Part shown: one piece after another, positions 44,374-53,414 of the stretch | Numbering within the stretch: position 1 is the stretch's first letter | How the letters are laid out: each line of letters opens with the position of its first letter | From: an uncultured Shinella sp. | GTDB lineage: Bacteria > Pseudomonadota > Alphaproteobacteria > Rhizobiales > Rhizobiaceae | NCBI RefSeq assembly: GCF_946479415.1 | Contig: NZ_CAMLFY010000001.1 | Coordinates: 110,565-174,564, forward strand | Direction of reading: 5' to 3' | Length of the DNA: 64,000 nt | The notes under the pieces: generated by a model | What the model was told of the DNA's origin: nothing | What the model saw: only the letters and a program-made list of their open reading frames with translations | Database searches by the model: none | Position numbers and translations under genes: made by a program

Positions 44374-46059
44374 CTATCTTCCCACAGCAATCGCCTGTTC
44401 GCGGATCTGCGTCAGGCTCATCTTCGGCGTCAGCGCTTCCGGGTCGATGCGGATCTCGATCAGTGCCGGCTTTCCGGAGGCTTCCGAGCGAAGGAAAGCG
44501 TGGGCGAAGTCCTGCGTCTTCTCCACCGTCTCGCCGTGCAGGCCATAGGAACGCGCAAGGGCTGCGAAATCCGGATTGGTAAGTCTGGTGCCGGAAACAC
44601 GGCCGGGATAGCTTCGCTCCTGATGCATGCGGATCGTGCCATACATGCCGTTGTTGATGACGAGGAAGATGACGCGGGCGTCATATTGCATGGCCGTCGC
44701 CAGTTCCTGCCCGTTCATCAGGAAGCAACCATCACCGGCAAAGGCCACGACCATCCGCTGCGGCGCGGTAATCTTTGCCGCAATCGCCGCCGGCACACCG
44801 TAGCCCATAGAGCCATTGGTCGGGCCGAGCTGTGTGCGAAACGTGCGGTATTGGTAGAAGCGGTGCGCCCAGGCCGAATAGTTGCCGGCACCCGTCGTCA
44901 GAATGGCATCTTCGGCCAAATGCCCACGCAACCATTCCATGATGTCGCCCATCTGCACGGGACCAGGCACCTGCGGATGGTTGATATTGTCGAGATAGTC
45001 GGCATGGGCCGTCTTCGTCCACTGTGCCCAGGCGGGTGTCGAGGCCGGCTTCAGCTTGGCAGCCTGCGACAGGAAGCCGGCAACGCTGGCATTGATCGGC
45101 AGCGTGGCATGGTAGACGCGGCCGAGCTCTTCTGCACCGGGATGGATGTGAACCAGCGTCTGCTTCGGCACGGGAATGTCGATCAGCGTATAGGCGCCGG
45201 TTGTCATCTCACCGAGGCGTGCTCCGACGGTAATGAGCAGATCGCAGGCCTTCATATGCTGGAGAAGCTTCGGGCCGGCCGCAAGACCGAGGTCGCCGGC
45301 ATAATTTTCATGGTGGTTGTCGAACAGGTCCTGGCAGCGGAAGGACGCCGCCACGGGCAGCGAAAAGGCCTCGGAGAAAAGCCGTAGGTCCACAACCGCC
45401 CGCTGCGTCCAGCCGCCACCGCCGGCAACGACGATCGGTCGTTTCGCCTTTGCCAGAAGCGTGGCCAGCTCGTCGAGCTGCGGCTGACCGGCATATGTTT
45501 CGACGCGCTTGTAAGCCGGCGTATCGGCGACGGACACCATGTCCGTGAGCATATCCTCCGGCAAGGCCACCACCACCGGTCCCGGCCGGCCGTTGACGGC
45601 GCGGTGGAAGGCCTGGCTGATCAGCTCGGGAATGCGCGCAGCATCCTCGATCTCCACCACCCATTTCGCCATCTGGCCAAACATCCGGCGGTAGTCGATC
45701 TCCTGAAATGCCTCGCGCTCCATCTGGTCACGCGCCACCTGGCCGATGAAAAGGATCATCGGCGTCGAATCCTGGAACGCCGTGTGCACCCCGACGGAGG
45801 CATTGGTGGCGCCCGGCCCGCGGGTGACGAAGCAGATGCCCGGCTTGCCCGTGAGCTTGCCATAGGCTTCCGCCATATAGGCCGCCCCTCCCTCCTGCCG
45901 GCAGATGATGAATTCGATCGCGTCTTCCGCATCGTGGAAAGCATCGAGCGCTGCCAGATAGCTCTCGCCCGGCACGCCGAACACCCGTTCGACGCCATGG
46001 ATCCTCAGGGCGTCGACCAGAACCTGGCCGCCGCTGCGTGTTTCGTCTTCGGTTGTCAT
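44374..46059 (-). CDS. Thiamine-diphosphate-dependent enzyme, acetolactate-synthase-like
   Basis: A 561-residue ThDP enzyme of the acetohydroxyacid-synthase/decarboxylase family. The cofactor-activating Glu56 is in CRQEGGAAYMAEAYG, and the ThDP/Mg motif is AGDGCFLMN...NNGMYGT. Possible reactions are decarboxylation or carboligation of a 2-keto acid. Biosynthetic AHAS is unlikely, since no regulatory subunit is present and the genes around are catabolic. AGGAGA precedes the ATG. It is the last gene of the hyuA operon; a keto acid from the aminotransferase or oxidase encoded upstream is its plausible substrate. Confidence 0.88.
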   Translation of the reverse strand: MTTEDETRSGGQVLVDALRIHGVERVFGVPGESYLAALDAFHDAEDAIEFIICRQEGGAAYMAEAYGKLTGKPGICFVTRGPGATNASVGVHTAFQDSTPMILFIGQVARDQMEREAFQEIDYRRMFGQMAKWVVEIEDAARIPELISQAFHRAVNGRPGPVVVALPEDMLTDMVSVADTPAYKRVETYAGQPQLDELATLLAKAKRPIVVAGGGGWTQRAVVDLRLFSEAFSLPVAASFRCQDLFDNHHENYAGDLGLAAGPKLLQHMKACDLLITVGARLGEMTTGAYTLIDIPVPKQTLVHIHPGAEELGRVYHATLPINASVAGFLSQAAKLKPASTPAWAQWTKTAHADYLDNINHPQVPGPVQMGDIMEWLRGHLAEDAILTTGAGNYSAWAHRFYQYRTFRTQLGPTNGSMGYGVPAAIAAKITAPQRMVVAFAGDGCFLMNGQELATAMQYDARVIFLVINNGMYGTIRMHQERSYPGRVSGTRLTNPDFAALARSYGLHGETVEKTQDFAHAFLRSEASGKPALIEIRIDPEALTPKMSLTQIREQAIAVGR

Positions 46060-46076
46060 ATCGGTCTCCTGAGCCG

Positions 46077-47270
46077 TTAGATCACGGCGTCCTCGAGAAA
46101 AGGCCGGTTCGCGACGACACGCTCATAGCCGAAGGGCGAGAGGTCGAGCGTGCGGAAACCGCCATAGGTGATCAGTTCGGAAAGCCCGCGCCCCATGGCC
46201 GGCGATTGTTGCAGGCCATGGCCGGAAAAGCCGTTGGCGAAGAGGAAATTCCTCACGTCACTGTGCGGGCCGAGAATGACGTTGTGGTCGAGCGTGCAAT
46301 AGTCGTAGTGGCCGGCCCAGCTGTTGACGACCTTGATCGCCTCGAAGGCTGGAACCCGCTCCGCCATGGTCGGCCAGATTTCCTCTTCGAACTCATCGTG
46401 CATGACGGCGAAATCGTTCGGATCGACTTCCGGATCGTGTTTGGGATAGGTGCCCATCAGATAGAATTTGCCTTCCGGACGGAAGAACACGCCGGTCGGA
46501 TCGATGGTGAGGCCGACGCCGGGGCCGAGCGGTTCACGGCAATCGACGACGAAAAGCGAGCGGCGGCGCGGCTCGACGGGAATATCGAGGCCCGCCATTC
46601 GCGCCATGTTCTTGCCGTTGGTGCCCGATGTGTTGACCAGCATACCGCACGCGATCGTCTGCCCGCCTTTGGTCGTCACCGAAACGATGCGATCCCCCTC
46701 GCGGTTGATCGCGACGACTTCGTCCTCGACATATTCGACGCCGCGTGAGCGCGCCTTCTTGCGGAAGCCCTGCAGCAGACCGACGCTGTCGAACCATCCC
46801 TCGCCACGCTCACCCTTGCTGCCGAGCGTCAGCCCTTCGGTGTTCAACCATGGAAAGCGCTCCCCCAATTCTCGCGGATCGAGCAGCGAAACATCGGCAC
46901 CGCAGGAAAGCTGGGTTTCATGGTTGCGGCGAAGCACGTCGGCGCCGCGCTCGTCACCGGCGAGGAAGAGATAGCCGTTCTCGTGGAAACCGATCTCCGG
47001 CGTATCGTCGTCGACGGCGACGTTCTCCTTGAAATTGCGGATGAATTCCGTTCCGAACTGCGAGACCTGAACGTTGATCGCATTGGAGAACTGGTGGCGG
47101 ATGGAACTGGAGGAGAGCGCGGTCGCCGAACGCTGGTAGGTCCAATCCTTTTCGATGACCAGGACCGAACCCGTAAAATCGGGATTGGTCGCCAGGAAGT
47201 AGGCGGCCGCGCTGCCGACGACGGCACCGCCGACGATAATCACATCATAGGAGATTTTCGAAGCGGCCAT
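46077..47270 (-). CDS. FAD-dependent oxidoreductase, DAO family
   Basis: A 397-residue flavoenzyme of the D-amino-acid oxidase/sarcosine oxidase/glycine oxidase type. The dinucleotide-binding motif GGAVVGSAAAYFLA is at about 14-27, and the C-terminal NGFSGHGLQQSPAMGRGLSELI segment is typical of DAO-domain enzymes. It oxidises an amine C-N bond, releasing an imine and, if oxygen is the acceptor, peroxide. The start shares one nucleotide with the stop of the dehydrogenase gene upstream (TGATG). In the operon it could act on the amino or N-methylamino acid freed by hydantoin-type ring opening. Confidence 0.87.
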   Translation of the reverse strand: MAASKISYDVIIVGGAVVGSAAAYFLATNPDFTGSVLVIEKDWTYQRSATALSSSSIRHQFSNAINVQVSQFGTEFIRNFKENVAVDDDTPEIGFHENGYLFLAGDERGADVLRRNHETQLSCGADVSLLDPRELGERFPWLNTEGLTLGSKGERGEGWFDSVGLLQGFRKKARSRGVEYVEDEVVAINREGDRIVSVTTKGGQTIACGMLVNTSGTNGKNMARMAGLDIPVEPRRRSLFVVDCREPLGPGVGLTIDPTGVFFRPEGKFYLMGTYPKHDPEVDPNDFAVMHDEFEEEIWPTMAERVPAFEAIKVVNSWAGHYDYCTLDHNVILGPHSDVRNFLFANGFSGHGLQQSPAMGRGLSELITYGGFRTLDLSPFGYERVVANRPFLEDAVI

Positions 47271-48076
47271 CACTTGTCCTCGAAATGGCCGACGGCGGTG
47301 AAACTGCCGCCCTGGAAGCGCACGGCCGGATCGTTCGGATCGCCCTGCTCCGTCTTTGCAAAAACCTTGTCGGCATAGTCGTCGGCGCTGTCTTCCGGCC
47401 TGTAGCCCAGCGATGCGGCGGTGCGGTTGTCCCAAAAGGCACGACTGTTGTTCGACATGCCGTAGGCCACCATGAAGCCGACCCGCTCCGCCGACAGGCA
47501 CTTTTCGACAAGCTGGCGGCAATCGCGGTAGGAGAGCCAGGTGATGAGATGGCGTCGGTCGGTCGGCTCCGGAAAGCAGGAACCGATGCGGATCGAGACG
47601 GTCTCGATACCGAACTTGTCGAAATAGTAACGGCCGAGATTTTCGACGAAGGTTTTCGAAACGCCGTAAAGGCTGTCCGGGCGTGTCGGTACGGTGCCGT
47701 CGATCGTCTCGGTGCGCTCGTAGTAGCCGATGGCGTGCACGGAGCTGGCATAGACGATGCGCTTGACGCCGTGCTGGCGGGCAGCCTCGTAGATGTTGTA
47801 GCCACCGGAAATGTTGCTATCGAGGATCGTCTTCCATTCGGCCTCGAGCGGCTGGCCGCCGAGATGCACGATGGCGTCGCAGCCCTCCACGGCCTTGGAA
47901 ACCGCATCGAAATCGGCAAGCTCAAGCGGGAAATCCTCCTCGTGGGAGGCGATGTTTTCGCAAGGTTTGCGGTCGGAAAGGCGCACGACCTTGCCAAGAC
48001 GCGTCCCGGACTGGCGCAACGCCGTACCGACACCGCCGGCCGCACCCGTCAGAAGAATTTTCTGGAAATGGGACAT
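47270..48076 (-). CDS. NAD-dependent epimerase/dehydratase, uronate-dehydrogenase-like
   Basis: A 268-residue extended SDR. GAAGGVG cofactor loop at 11-17, catalytic Tyr137 and Lys141 (YGVSK), and the motifs HLGGQPLEAEW and VYASSVHAIGYY strongly recall uronate dehydrogenase, which oxidises glucuronate or galacturonate to the lactone. Why such an enzyme is embedded in a hydantoinase operon is unclear; a sugar-acid or polyol moiety on the substrate is one explanation. Spacing to the aminotransferase gene upstream is 11 nt. Confidence 0.85.
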   Translation of the reverse strand: MSHFQKILLTGAAGGVGTALRQSGTRLGKVVRLSDRKPCENIASHEEDFPLELADFDAVSKAVEGCDAIVHLGGQPLEAEWKTILDSNISGGYNIYEAARQHGVKRIVYASSVHAIGYYERTETIDGTVPTRPDSLYGVSKTFVENLGRYYFDKFGIETVSIRIGSCFPEPTDRRHLITWLSYRDCRQLVEKCLSAERVGFMVAYGMSNNSRAFWDNRTAASLGYRPEDSADDYADKVFAKTEQGDPNDPAVRFQGGSFTAVGHFEDK

Positions 48077-48087
48077 GACAGCCCTCT

Positions 48088-49299
48088 TTAACGAAGCTGC
48101 GCCAGCGCACCGGCAATGCGGTCGATGGCGAGCGTGAGATTGTCGCGGGATGTCGCGAAGGAAAGACGGATATAGGGCTCGACGCCGAAGGCTGCCCCCG
48201 GCACGGTCGCGACCTTGCCCTGCGTCAGGAGATAGGAGGCAAGCGCGGTGTCATTGGCGATGACGGTGCCATCCGGCGCCGTCCTGCCGATATAGGGCGC
48301 ACATTTCGGGAAGAGATAGAATGCCCCTTCCGGCGCGCGCACCTCCAGCCCTGGAATGGCACCGAACCCCTTGGCGACCAGCGCACCGCGCGCCTTGTAT
48401 TCGGCAACCGCGGCTGTCACGAAATCCTGTGGCCCATCGAGCGCCGCGGCCGCGGCGACCTGCGTGATCGACGACGGGCACGTGGTGCTCTGCGACTGCA
48501 TCTTGTTGAGAACCTTCGTCAGATCCTTCGGTCCCGCCGCATAGCCGAGCCGCCAGCCGGTCATGGCGTAAGCCTTGGAGACGCCGTTGATCAGCAGCGT
48601 GCGGTCGCGCAGCTCCGGGCAGGCATTGACGAAGGAGGTGAAGGGCACATCGGCGCAAACGATATGTTCGTAAATCTCGTCCGACATGATGGCAACGCGC
48701 GGATGGCGGGCCAGCACCGCGCCAAGCGCCTTCAGTTCATCGGCGGTATAGATCGCCCCGGTCGGATTGGACGGTGAATTGAACAGGAACCAGCGGGTCC
48801 TGGACGTGATCGCCGCTTCCAGCCGCTCGGGCGTGATCTTGAATTCATCCTCGACACCGCAGGGCACGACCACGGGCACGCCGCCATGCAGGATCACGAT
48901 ATCCGTATAGGACACCCAATAGGGTGCGGGAACCACGACTTCGTCGCCGGCCTCCAGCGTGCCGAGAAAGGCGTTGAACAGGATCTGCTTGGCGCCATTG
49001 CCGATGGAAATCTCGTCCATGGCATAGTCGAGACCGTTCTCGCGCTTGAATTTCCGAACGATTGCCTCGCGCAACTCGGGAAGGCCGTCGGGTGCCGTGT
49101 AGCGGGTGATGCCACGCTTCATCGCATCGACGGCGGCGTCCACGATATGGGCGGGCGTATCGAAATCCGGCTCACCGAGCGAGAGATCGATAACGTGCTC
49201 GCCCTTTGCCCGCATGGCCTTGGCAGCCATGGAGACGGCCATGGAGGGAGACGATTTGATGGTGGACGCGCGACGGCTTTCGAAGGCGATCATGTTCAT
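48088..49299 (-). CDS. Class I pyridoxal-phosphate aminotransferase (aspartate-aminotransferase-like)
   Basis: A 403-residue PLP enzyme of fold type I. The cofactor lysine is in NGVSKAYAMTGWRLGY; other landmarks are LGEPDFDTP, NSPSNPTG and the substrate-carboxylate-binding RLSFA near the C-terminus. It transfers an amino group between an amino acid and a 2-keto acid. The start overlaps the hyuB stop (ATGA), so it is translated with the hydantoinase. GGGAGG precedes the ATG. Confidence 0.9.
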   Translation of the reverse strand: MNMIAFESRRASTIKSSPSMAVSMAAKAMRAKGEHVIDLSLGEPDFDTPAHIVDAAVDAMKRGITRYTAPDGLPELREAIVRKFKRENGLDYAMDEISIGNGAKQILFNAFLGTLEAGDEVVVPAPYWVSYTDIVILHGGVPVVVPCGVEDEFKITPERLEAAITSRTRWFLFNSPSNPTGAIYTADELKALGAVLARHPRVAIMSDEIYEHIVCADVPFTSFVNACPELRDRTLLINGVSKAYAMTGWRLGYAAGPKDLTKVLNKMQSQSTTCPSSITQVAAAAALDGPQDFVTAAVAEYKARGALVAKGFGAIPGLEVRAPEGAFYLFPKCAPYIGRTAPDGTVIANDTALASYLLTQGKVATVPGAAFGVEPYIRLSFATSRDNLTLAIDRIAGALAQLR

Positions 49300-50954
49300 G
49301 CTTTTCCTCCCGACTTGCCATAAAGCGCGGCCTGTTCGCCGGTGATGTAGCCGTGCTTGACATCGTGGGCGACGGCATCGGCGGGACGCGCCGCCGGATC
49401 GCCGTAGCCACCGCCACCAGGCAGCGAGAGCACGAGGCGCCGGCCTTCCGGCACGAATTGCAGTCCCTTGCCCTTCAGCGTCGTCCCGTCATCGAGCGCC
49501 ACACCGCCGGGCGCACCGTCGAGGCCGCCATCGCGGCCACGGGCCGGGTGGTCGAGACGGTCGAACATGGCGGAGAAGCGGAACGAAAAACCCTCGGCCG
49601 CCTCGATCTCGATCATCTGGCCAAGCCCCCCGCGCTGGGCGCCGGCACCGCCGGAGCCATCGCGCAATTCCTTGCGCCAGATGACGACCGGACCGACATT
49701 TTCCGTCGCCTCGATCGGCATCGTATGCACACCACTCGGGAACGCCGTGGCATTCAGTCCGTCAAGCGAGGCGCGCGCACCGGAACCGCCGGAGTTGAAC
49801 ATCAGGATTTCCGCGCCCTTGCCGCCGATCTGATCGGAGATCGGACGCACGCTCATATGCAGGTTCCAGAGCGCGCTTGCGCCCTCCGCCGGCACCTGGC
49901 CGGGCAGCGCTTGATGCAGCGCGCCAAGCACGAGATCCGGCACGAAATGGCCCAGCACATGACGCACGGCGACCGGAGCCGGGCGCTTCGCATTGAGAAT
50001 GCAGCCCTCGGGAGCCGCGACCTCGAACGGCGCAAGCGACGCCGCATTGTTTGGAATATCAGGCGCCACGACGCATTTGATGCCGTAGCAGGCATAGGCT
50101 TTCGCATAGACCAGCGGCACATTGATGCCGAACTTGCTCATGCCGGATGTTCCGTCGAAATCCACCAGGACGCCGTCCGGGCCGATCGTGAGCTTTGCGG
50201 CGAGATGCACGGGCTCATCATAGCCATCGAGATCGAGGCTATAGGACCAGCTGCCATGCGGCAGGTCTTTCAACCGCTCCAGCGTCGCCTCGCGGCTGTG
50301 CTTGAGAATGAAGCCGCCGATCATGGAGAGGTCTTCGAGGTTGAACTCCGTCAGCATGTCGATGAGGCGGCGGTGGCCGGTCTCGTTGCAGGCGGCGAGC
50401 GCATGGAAATCGCCGACCACCTTGTCGTTCTCACGCACATTGTTGCGAACGATATGGATGAGCGTGCGGTTGAGCGCGCCGCGCTCGAAAAACTTCGTGA
50501 TCGGAATGAAGAGACCTTCTTCGTAGACTTCGCGCGCATCCGGGCCGAAGCCCCGACCGCCGATATCCACCACATGCGCGGTGGAAGCGAAGTAACCGAC
50601 CAGCTTGCCATGGTGGAAGGAGGGGGTGACGACGGTGATATCGTGCAGATGGCCTGTCCCCTTCCAAGGATCGTTGGTGATGTAGACGTCGCCCTCGAAG
50701 ATATTGTCGGGGCCGATATCGTCGATGAAGTGCGCGACGGACTCAGCCATCGCGTTGACATGGCCGGGCGTGCCTGTGACGGCCTGGGCCAGCATGCGGC
50801 CTTCAAGGTCGAAGACGCCGGCGGAAAGATCGCCCGCCTCGCGGACGGAGGTGGAAAAGGCGGTGCGGATCAGCGTCTGCGCCTGTTCTTCCACAACGGA
50901 AACGAGACGGTTCCACATGACCTGCATATGGATGTCGATCATCGACTGGTTCAT
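49296..50954 (-). CDS. hyuB: Hydantoinase/oxoprolinase-family subunit B
   Basis: A 552-residue HyuB/N-methylhydantoinase-B family protein. Family motifs: GTPGHVNAM, GDVYITNDPWKGTGHLHD, GRGFGPDAREVYEEGL, MFNSGGSGARA and LSLPGGGGYGDP. With HyuA it forms an ATP-dependent cyclic-amide hydrolase (hydantoinase, oxoprolinase) or a related carboxylase. It lies 11 nt after hyuA and overlaps the aminotransferase gene. Substrate cannot be told from sequence. Confidence 0.93.
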   Translation of the reverse strand: MNQSMIDIHMQVMWNRLVSVVEEQAQTLIRTAFSTSVREAGDLSAGVFDLEGRMLAQAVTGTPGHVNAMAESVAHFIDDIGPDNIFEGDVYITNDPWKGTGHLHDITVVTPSFHHGKLVGYFASTAHVVDIGGRGFGPDAREVYEEGLFIPITKFFERGALNRTLIHIVRNNVRENDKVVGDFHALAACNETGHRRLIDMLTEFNLEDLSMIGGFILKHSREATLERLKDLPHGSWSYSLDLDGYDEPVHLAAKLTIGPDGVLVDFDGTSGMSKFGINVPLVYAKAYACYGIKCVVAPDIPNNAASLAPFEVAAPEGCILNAKRPAPVAVRHVLGHFVPDLVLGALHQALPGQVPAEGASALWNLHMSVRPISDQIGGKGAEILMFNSGGSGARASLDGLNATAFPSGVHTMPIEATENVGPVVIWRKELRDGSGGAGAQRGGLGQMIEIEAAEGFSFRFSAMFDRLDHPARGRDGGLDGAPGGVALDDGTTLKGKGLQFVPEGRRLVLSLPGGGGYGDPAARPADAVAHDVKHGYITGEQAALYGKSGGKA

Positions 50955-50965
50955 GGGTTTCGTCC

Positions 50966-53050
50966 TTACAGCCGGGTGATGAGCAGGCAGCCATCGCGCT
51001 GCACGATAGCCTTGAAGGCAGCGGTGAGCATGGTAGACGTCTCCCGCTCCACGACGATGGCGGGGCCTTTCACGACATCGCCGGCCTTGAGGCTCTCACG
51101 GTCGTGGATGCCCGCATCGAGGAAAGCCCCCTGCGACGCTTCGAAAAGGCGGCGGGTCCTGGCGGGTGCAACGATGCTCCCCTCCCCGACCGGCGCCACG
51201 CGGGCAACCGGCGGCAAGGGCGAACTTGCCTTGACCGACCAACTGACGATCTCGATGTCGAGACCCTCGATAGCCCTGCCGAAGAAGCGCTCGTATTCCG
51301 CTTCGAACCGGGCGGCGATCCGTTCGGCGCTGCCGGCGTCGAATTTTTCGGCTTCCAGCGACACGGGAATGTCCCAGCCTTGGCCGGCATAGCGCATGAA
51401 GAGCGTGCGTTCGATGACCGGCGCACCGCTATCCAGCCCACCCTCGACGAAACCGAGCGCCTCGGCCTGCATGGCCGCGACCAGCTTGTTCGCCTCGGAA
51501 AAATCGAAACCGGAGAGATTGAAGACGGCACTGCGCACGGCCTCGTAACCGAAGGGCGCGCGCAGGAAGCCGATCGCGGAGCCGACGCCGGCGCCAGAGG
51601 GCACGAGGAAGGTGGAGATGCCCATCTTCTCGCAAAGCCGCGCCGCATGCAGCGGGCCGGCACCGCCGAAGGTGATCATGGTGAAGTCGGCAATGTTCTT
51701 GCCATTCTCCACCGTATGGACGCGGCCGGCATTGGCCATGTTCTCGTCCACCATCTCGCAGGCGCCATAAGCGGCGGCATCCGGATCAAGGCCGATGACG
51801 GCGCCGATATCGTCGGCCATCGCCTGACGGCTGGCGTCTATCGAGAGCGGGATTGCTCCACCGGCAAAATCGTCGGGATCAAGCTTGCCGAGGATGAGAT
51901 CGGCATCCGTCACCGTCGGGTTCTTGCCGCCGCGCTGATAGCAGGCCGGTCCCGGCTCGGAGGCTGCGGAATGCGGGCCGACGCGGATCTGGCGCATACC
52001 GTCGACCGAGGCGATGGAGCCCCCGCCGGCGCCGATCTCCACCATCTCTACGACGGGAATGGAGATCGGCATGCCGGAACCCTTGCGGAAACGATAAGTG
52101 CGCGCGACCTCGAAAGTCTTGGCCGTCTTCGGCACCTGGTTTTCGATCAGGCAGATCTTGGCCGTCGTACCGCCCATATCGAAGGACAGCACCGTATCGA
52201 GCCCATGACGGCGAGCAATGTCGGCCGCGAAGATCGCGCCGCCCGCCGGGCCGGATTCCACGAGACGCACAGGAAACTCGGAGGCGCTTTCGACGGAAAC
52301 GATGCCACCGCCGGAATGGATCATGAAGACCGGGCAACGCACGCCGATCTCCTTCAGCGAGACGACGAGGCGGTCGAGATAGGATTTTATCGCCGGCTTC
52401 ACATAGGCATTGGCACAGACGGTATTGAAGCGCTCGAATTCGCGCATCTGCGGCGACACTTCCGAGGAAATCGAGACGGAAACCTGCGGCAGGCGCTTCA
52501 GGATCGCGTCGCGCACCGCCACTTCATGCGCACCGTTGGCATAGGCATGAATGAAGCCGATGGCGACGCTTTCATAACCGCCTGCGGCGATCGCCTCGAC
52601 GACGGCGGAAACCGAGGCCTCATCCAGCGGCAGCAACACCTTGCCGGCCGCATTCATGCGCTCGCGCACCACGAAACGATCGGCGCGAGCGATGAGGGCC
52701 GGCGGCAGCGTAATATTGAGGTCATACTGTTCGAAACGGTTTTCCGTGCGCATTTCCAGCGTGTCGCGAAAGCCCTCGGTGGTGACGAAGGCGGTTCTGG
52801 CGCCGCGACGCTCGATCAGCGCATTGGTGGCAAGCGTCGTCCCGTGGATCAGAAGACCGATCTCGGTGAGGGCAATACCGGCCATATCAGCGACCGCACC
52901 GACCCCCTTGAGGATCGCCCGCTCCGGCGCGGCATAGTCCGTCAACACCTTGGTCGAATGCATGACGCCGTCGAGATCAAGGGCGATATCCGTAAAGGTT
53001 CCGCCGATATCGACGCCCACCCGGCAGTTCCGCGGCACGTTGCTGGCCAT
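50966..53050 (-). CDS. hyuA: Hydantoinase/oxoprolinase-family subunit A
   Basis: A 694-residue HyuA family protein with the ASKHA-type ATP-binding start VGVDIGGTFTDIALD, HGTTLATNALIERRG, ESGPAGG, FDMGGTTAKICLI and FGGAGPLHAARL. It activates a cyclic amide or urea with ATP so that HyuB can open the ring; 5-oxoproline, N-methylhydantoin and hydantoins are known family substrates. It is the first gene of a six-gene operon that runs to 44374. The ATG at 53050 gives the family N-terminus; the longer upstream frame covers the promoter and is rejected. Confidence 0.93.
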   Translation of the reverse strand: MASNVPRNCRVGVDIGGTFTDIALDLDGVMHSTKVLTDYAAPERAILKGVGAVADMAGIALTEIGLLIHGTTLATNALIERRGARTAFVTTEGFRDTLEMRTENRFEQYDLNITLPPALIARADRFVVRERMNAAGKVLLPLDEASVSAVVEAIAAGGYESVAIGFIHAYANGAHEVAVRDAILKRLPQVSVSISSEVSPQMREFERFNTVCANAYVKPAIKSYLDRLVVSLKEIGVRCPVFMIHSGGGIVSVESASEFPVRLVESGPAGGAIFAADIARRHGLDTVLSFDMGGTTAKICLIENQVPKTAKTFEVARTYRFRKGSGMPISIPVVEMVEIGAGGGSIASVDGMRQIRVGPHSAASEPGPACYQRGGKNPTVTDADLILGKLDPDDFAGGAIPLSIDASRQAMADDIGAVIGLDPDAAAYGACEMVDENMANAGRVHTVENGKNIADFTMITFGGAGPLHAARLCEKMGISTFLVPSGAGVGSAIGFLRAPFGYEAVRSAVFNLSGFDFSEANKLVAAMQAEALGFVEGGLDSGAPVIERTLFMRYAGQGWDIPVSLEAEKFDAGSAERIAARFEAEYERFFGRAIEGLDIEIVSWSVKASSPLPPVARVAPVGEGSIVAPARTRRLFEASQGAFLDAGIHDRESLKAGDVVKGPAIVVERETSTMLTAAFKAIVQRDGCLLITRL

Positions 53051-53177
53051 TTCATTCCCCACAGTGACACGCCCTTGGGCGCCCGATCCCAATCCGGCGC
53101 GAAGCGCCAGCGAAGCTCTGACACACCAGTTTCCACGGCTGGCGCGCCGACGCAAGATTTCTGCTTGACGGATTTTG

Positions 53178-53205
53178 GATATATCACTTATCATACATGT
53201 GTCAA
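53178..53205 (-). promoter_or_regulatory. hyuA promoter with GntR-type operator motif, site C, in its spacer
   Basis: On the minus strand TTGACA (53205-53200) and TATATC (53183-53178) are 16 nt apart, a near-consensus sigma70-type promoter. The motif GTATGATAAGTGATATAT (53196-53179) fills the spacer and -10 box, and matches the gntR site at 16 of 18 positions. A protein bound here would block RNA polymerase, so repression by the GntR protein is expected. The predicted leader is about 120 nt. Confidence 0.7.
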
Positions 53206-53218
53206 CTGAAATTGAAGC

Positions 53219-53249
53219 CCGATTGCGACGAGAAAAACGTCGCAATCGG
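53219..53249. repeat. 12-bp perfect hairpin upstream of the hyuA promoter
   Basis: CCGATTGCGACG (53219-53230) pairs with CGTCGCAATCGG (53238-53249) over a 7-nt A-rich loop. It lies downstream of the cyclase gene and just upstream of the hyuA -35 box, so it may end cyclase transcription. Confidence 0.6.
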
Positions 53250-53414
53250 AACATGGCGCCGGCCGCCTTTTCTTCAGAAACGGGTAGGAGGCGTGACAAG
53301 ACAAAAAGTTCAACGACTTAACCAGAGGTAAGCGCAATCTCCGCCAAGCGATCGTCGCGATCATGCAACGGGTGCCGCCGGACCCAATCCGGCTACACCC
53401 TTTGCTGGACGCAT

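Larger units (their letters stand above)
53051..53414. other. Intergenic region between hyuA and the diguanylate cyclase gene
   Basis: No gene. It holds the hyuA promoter with operator site C (53178-53205), a long perfect hairpin (53219-53249) and about 165 bp beyond it, reaching the cyclase stop, in which I see nothing distinctive. Confidence 0.6.
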
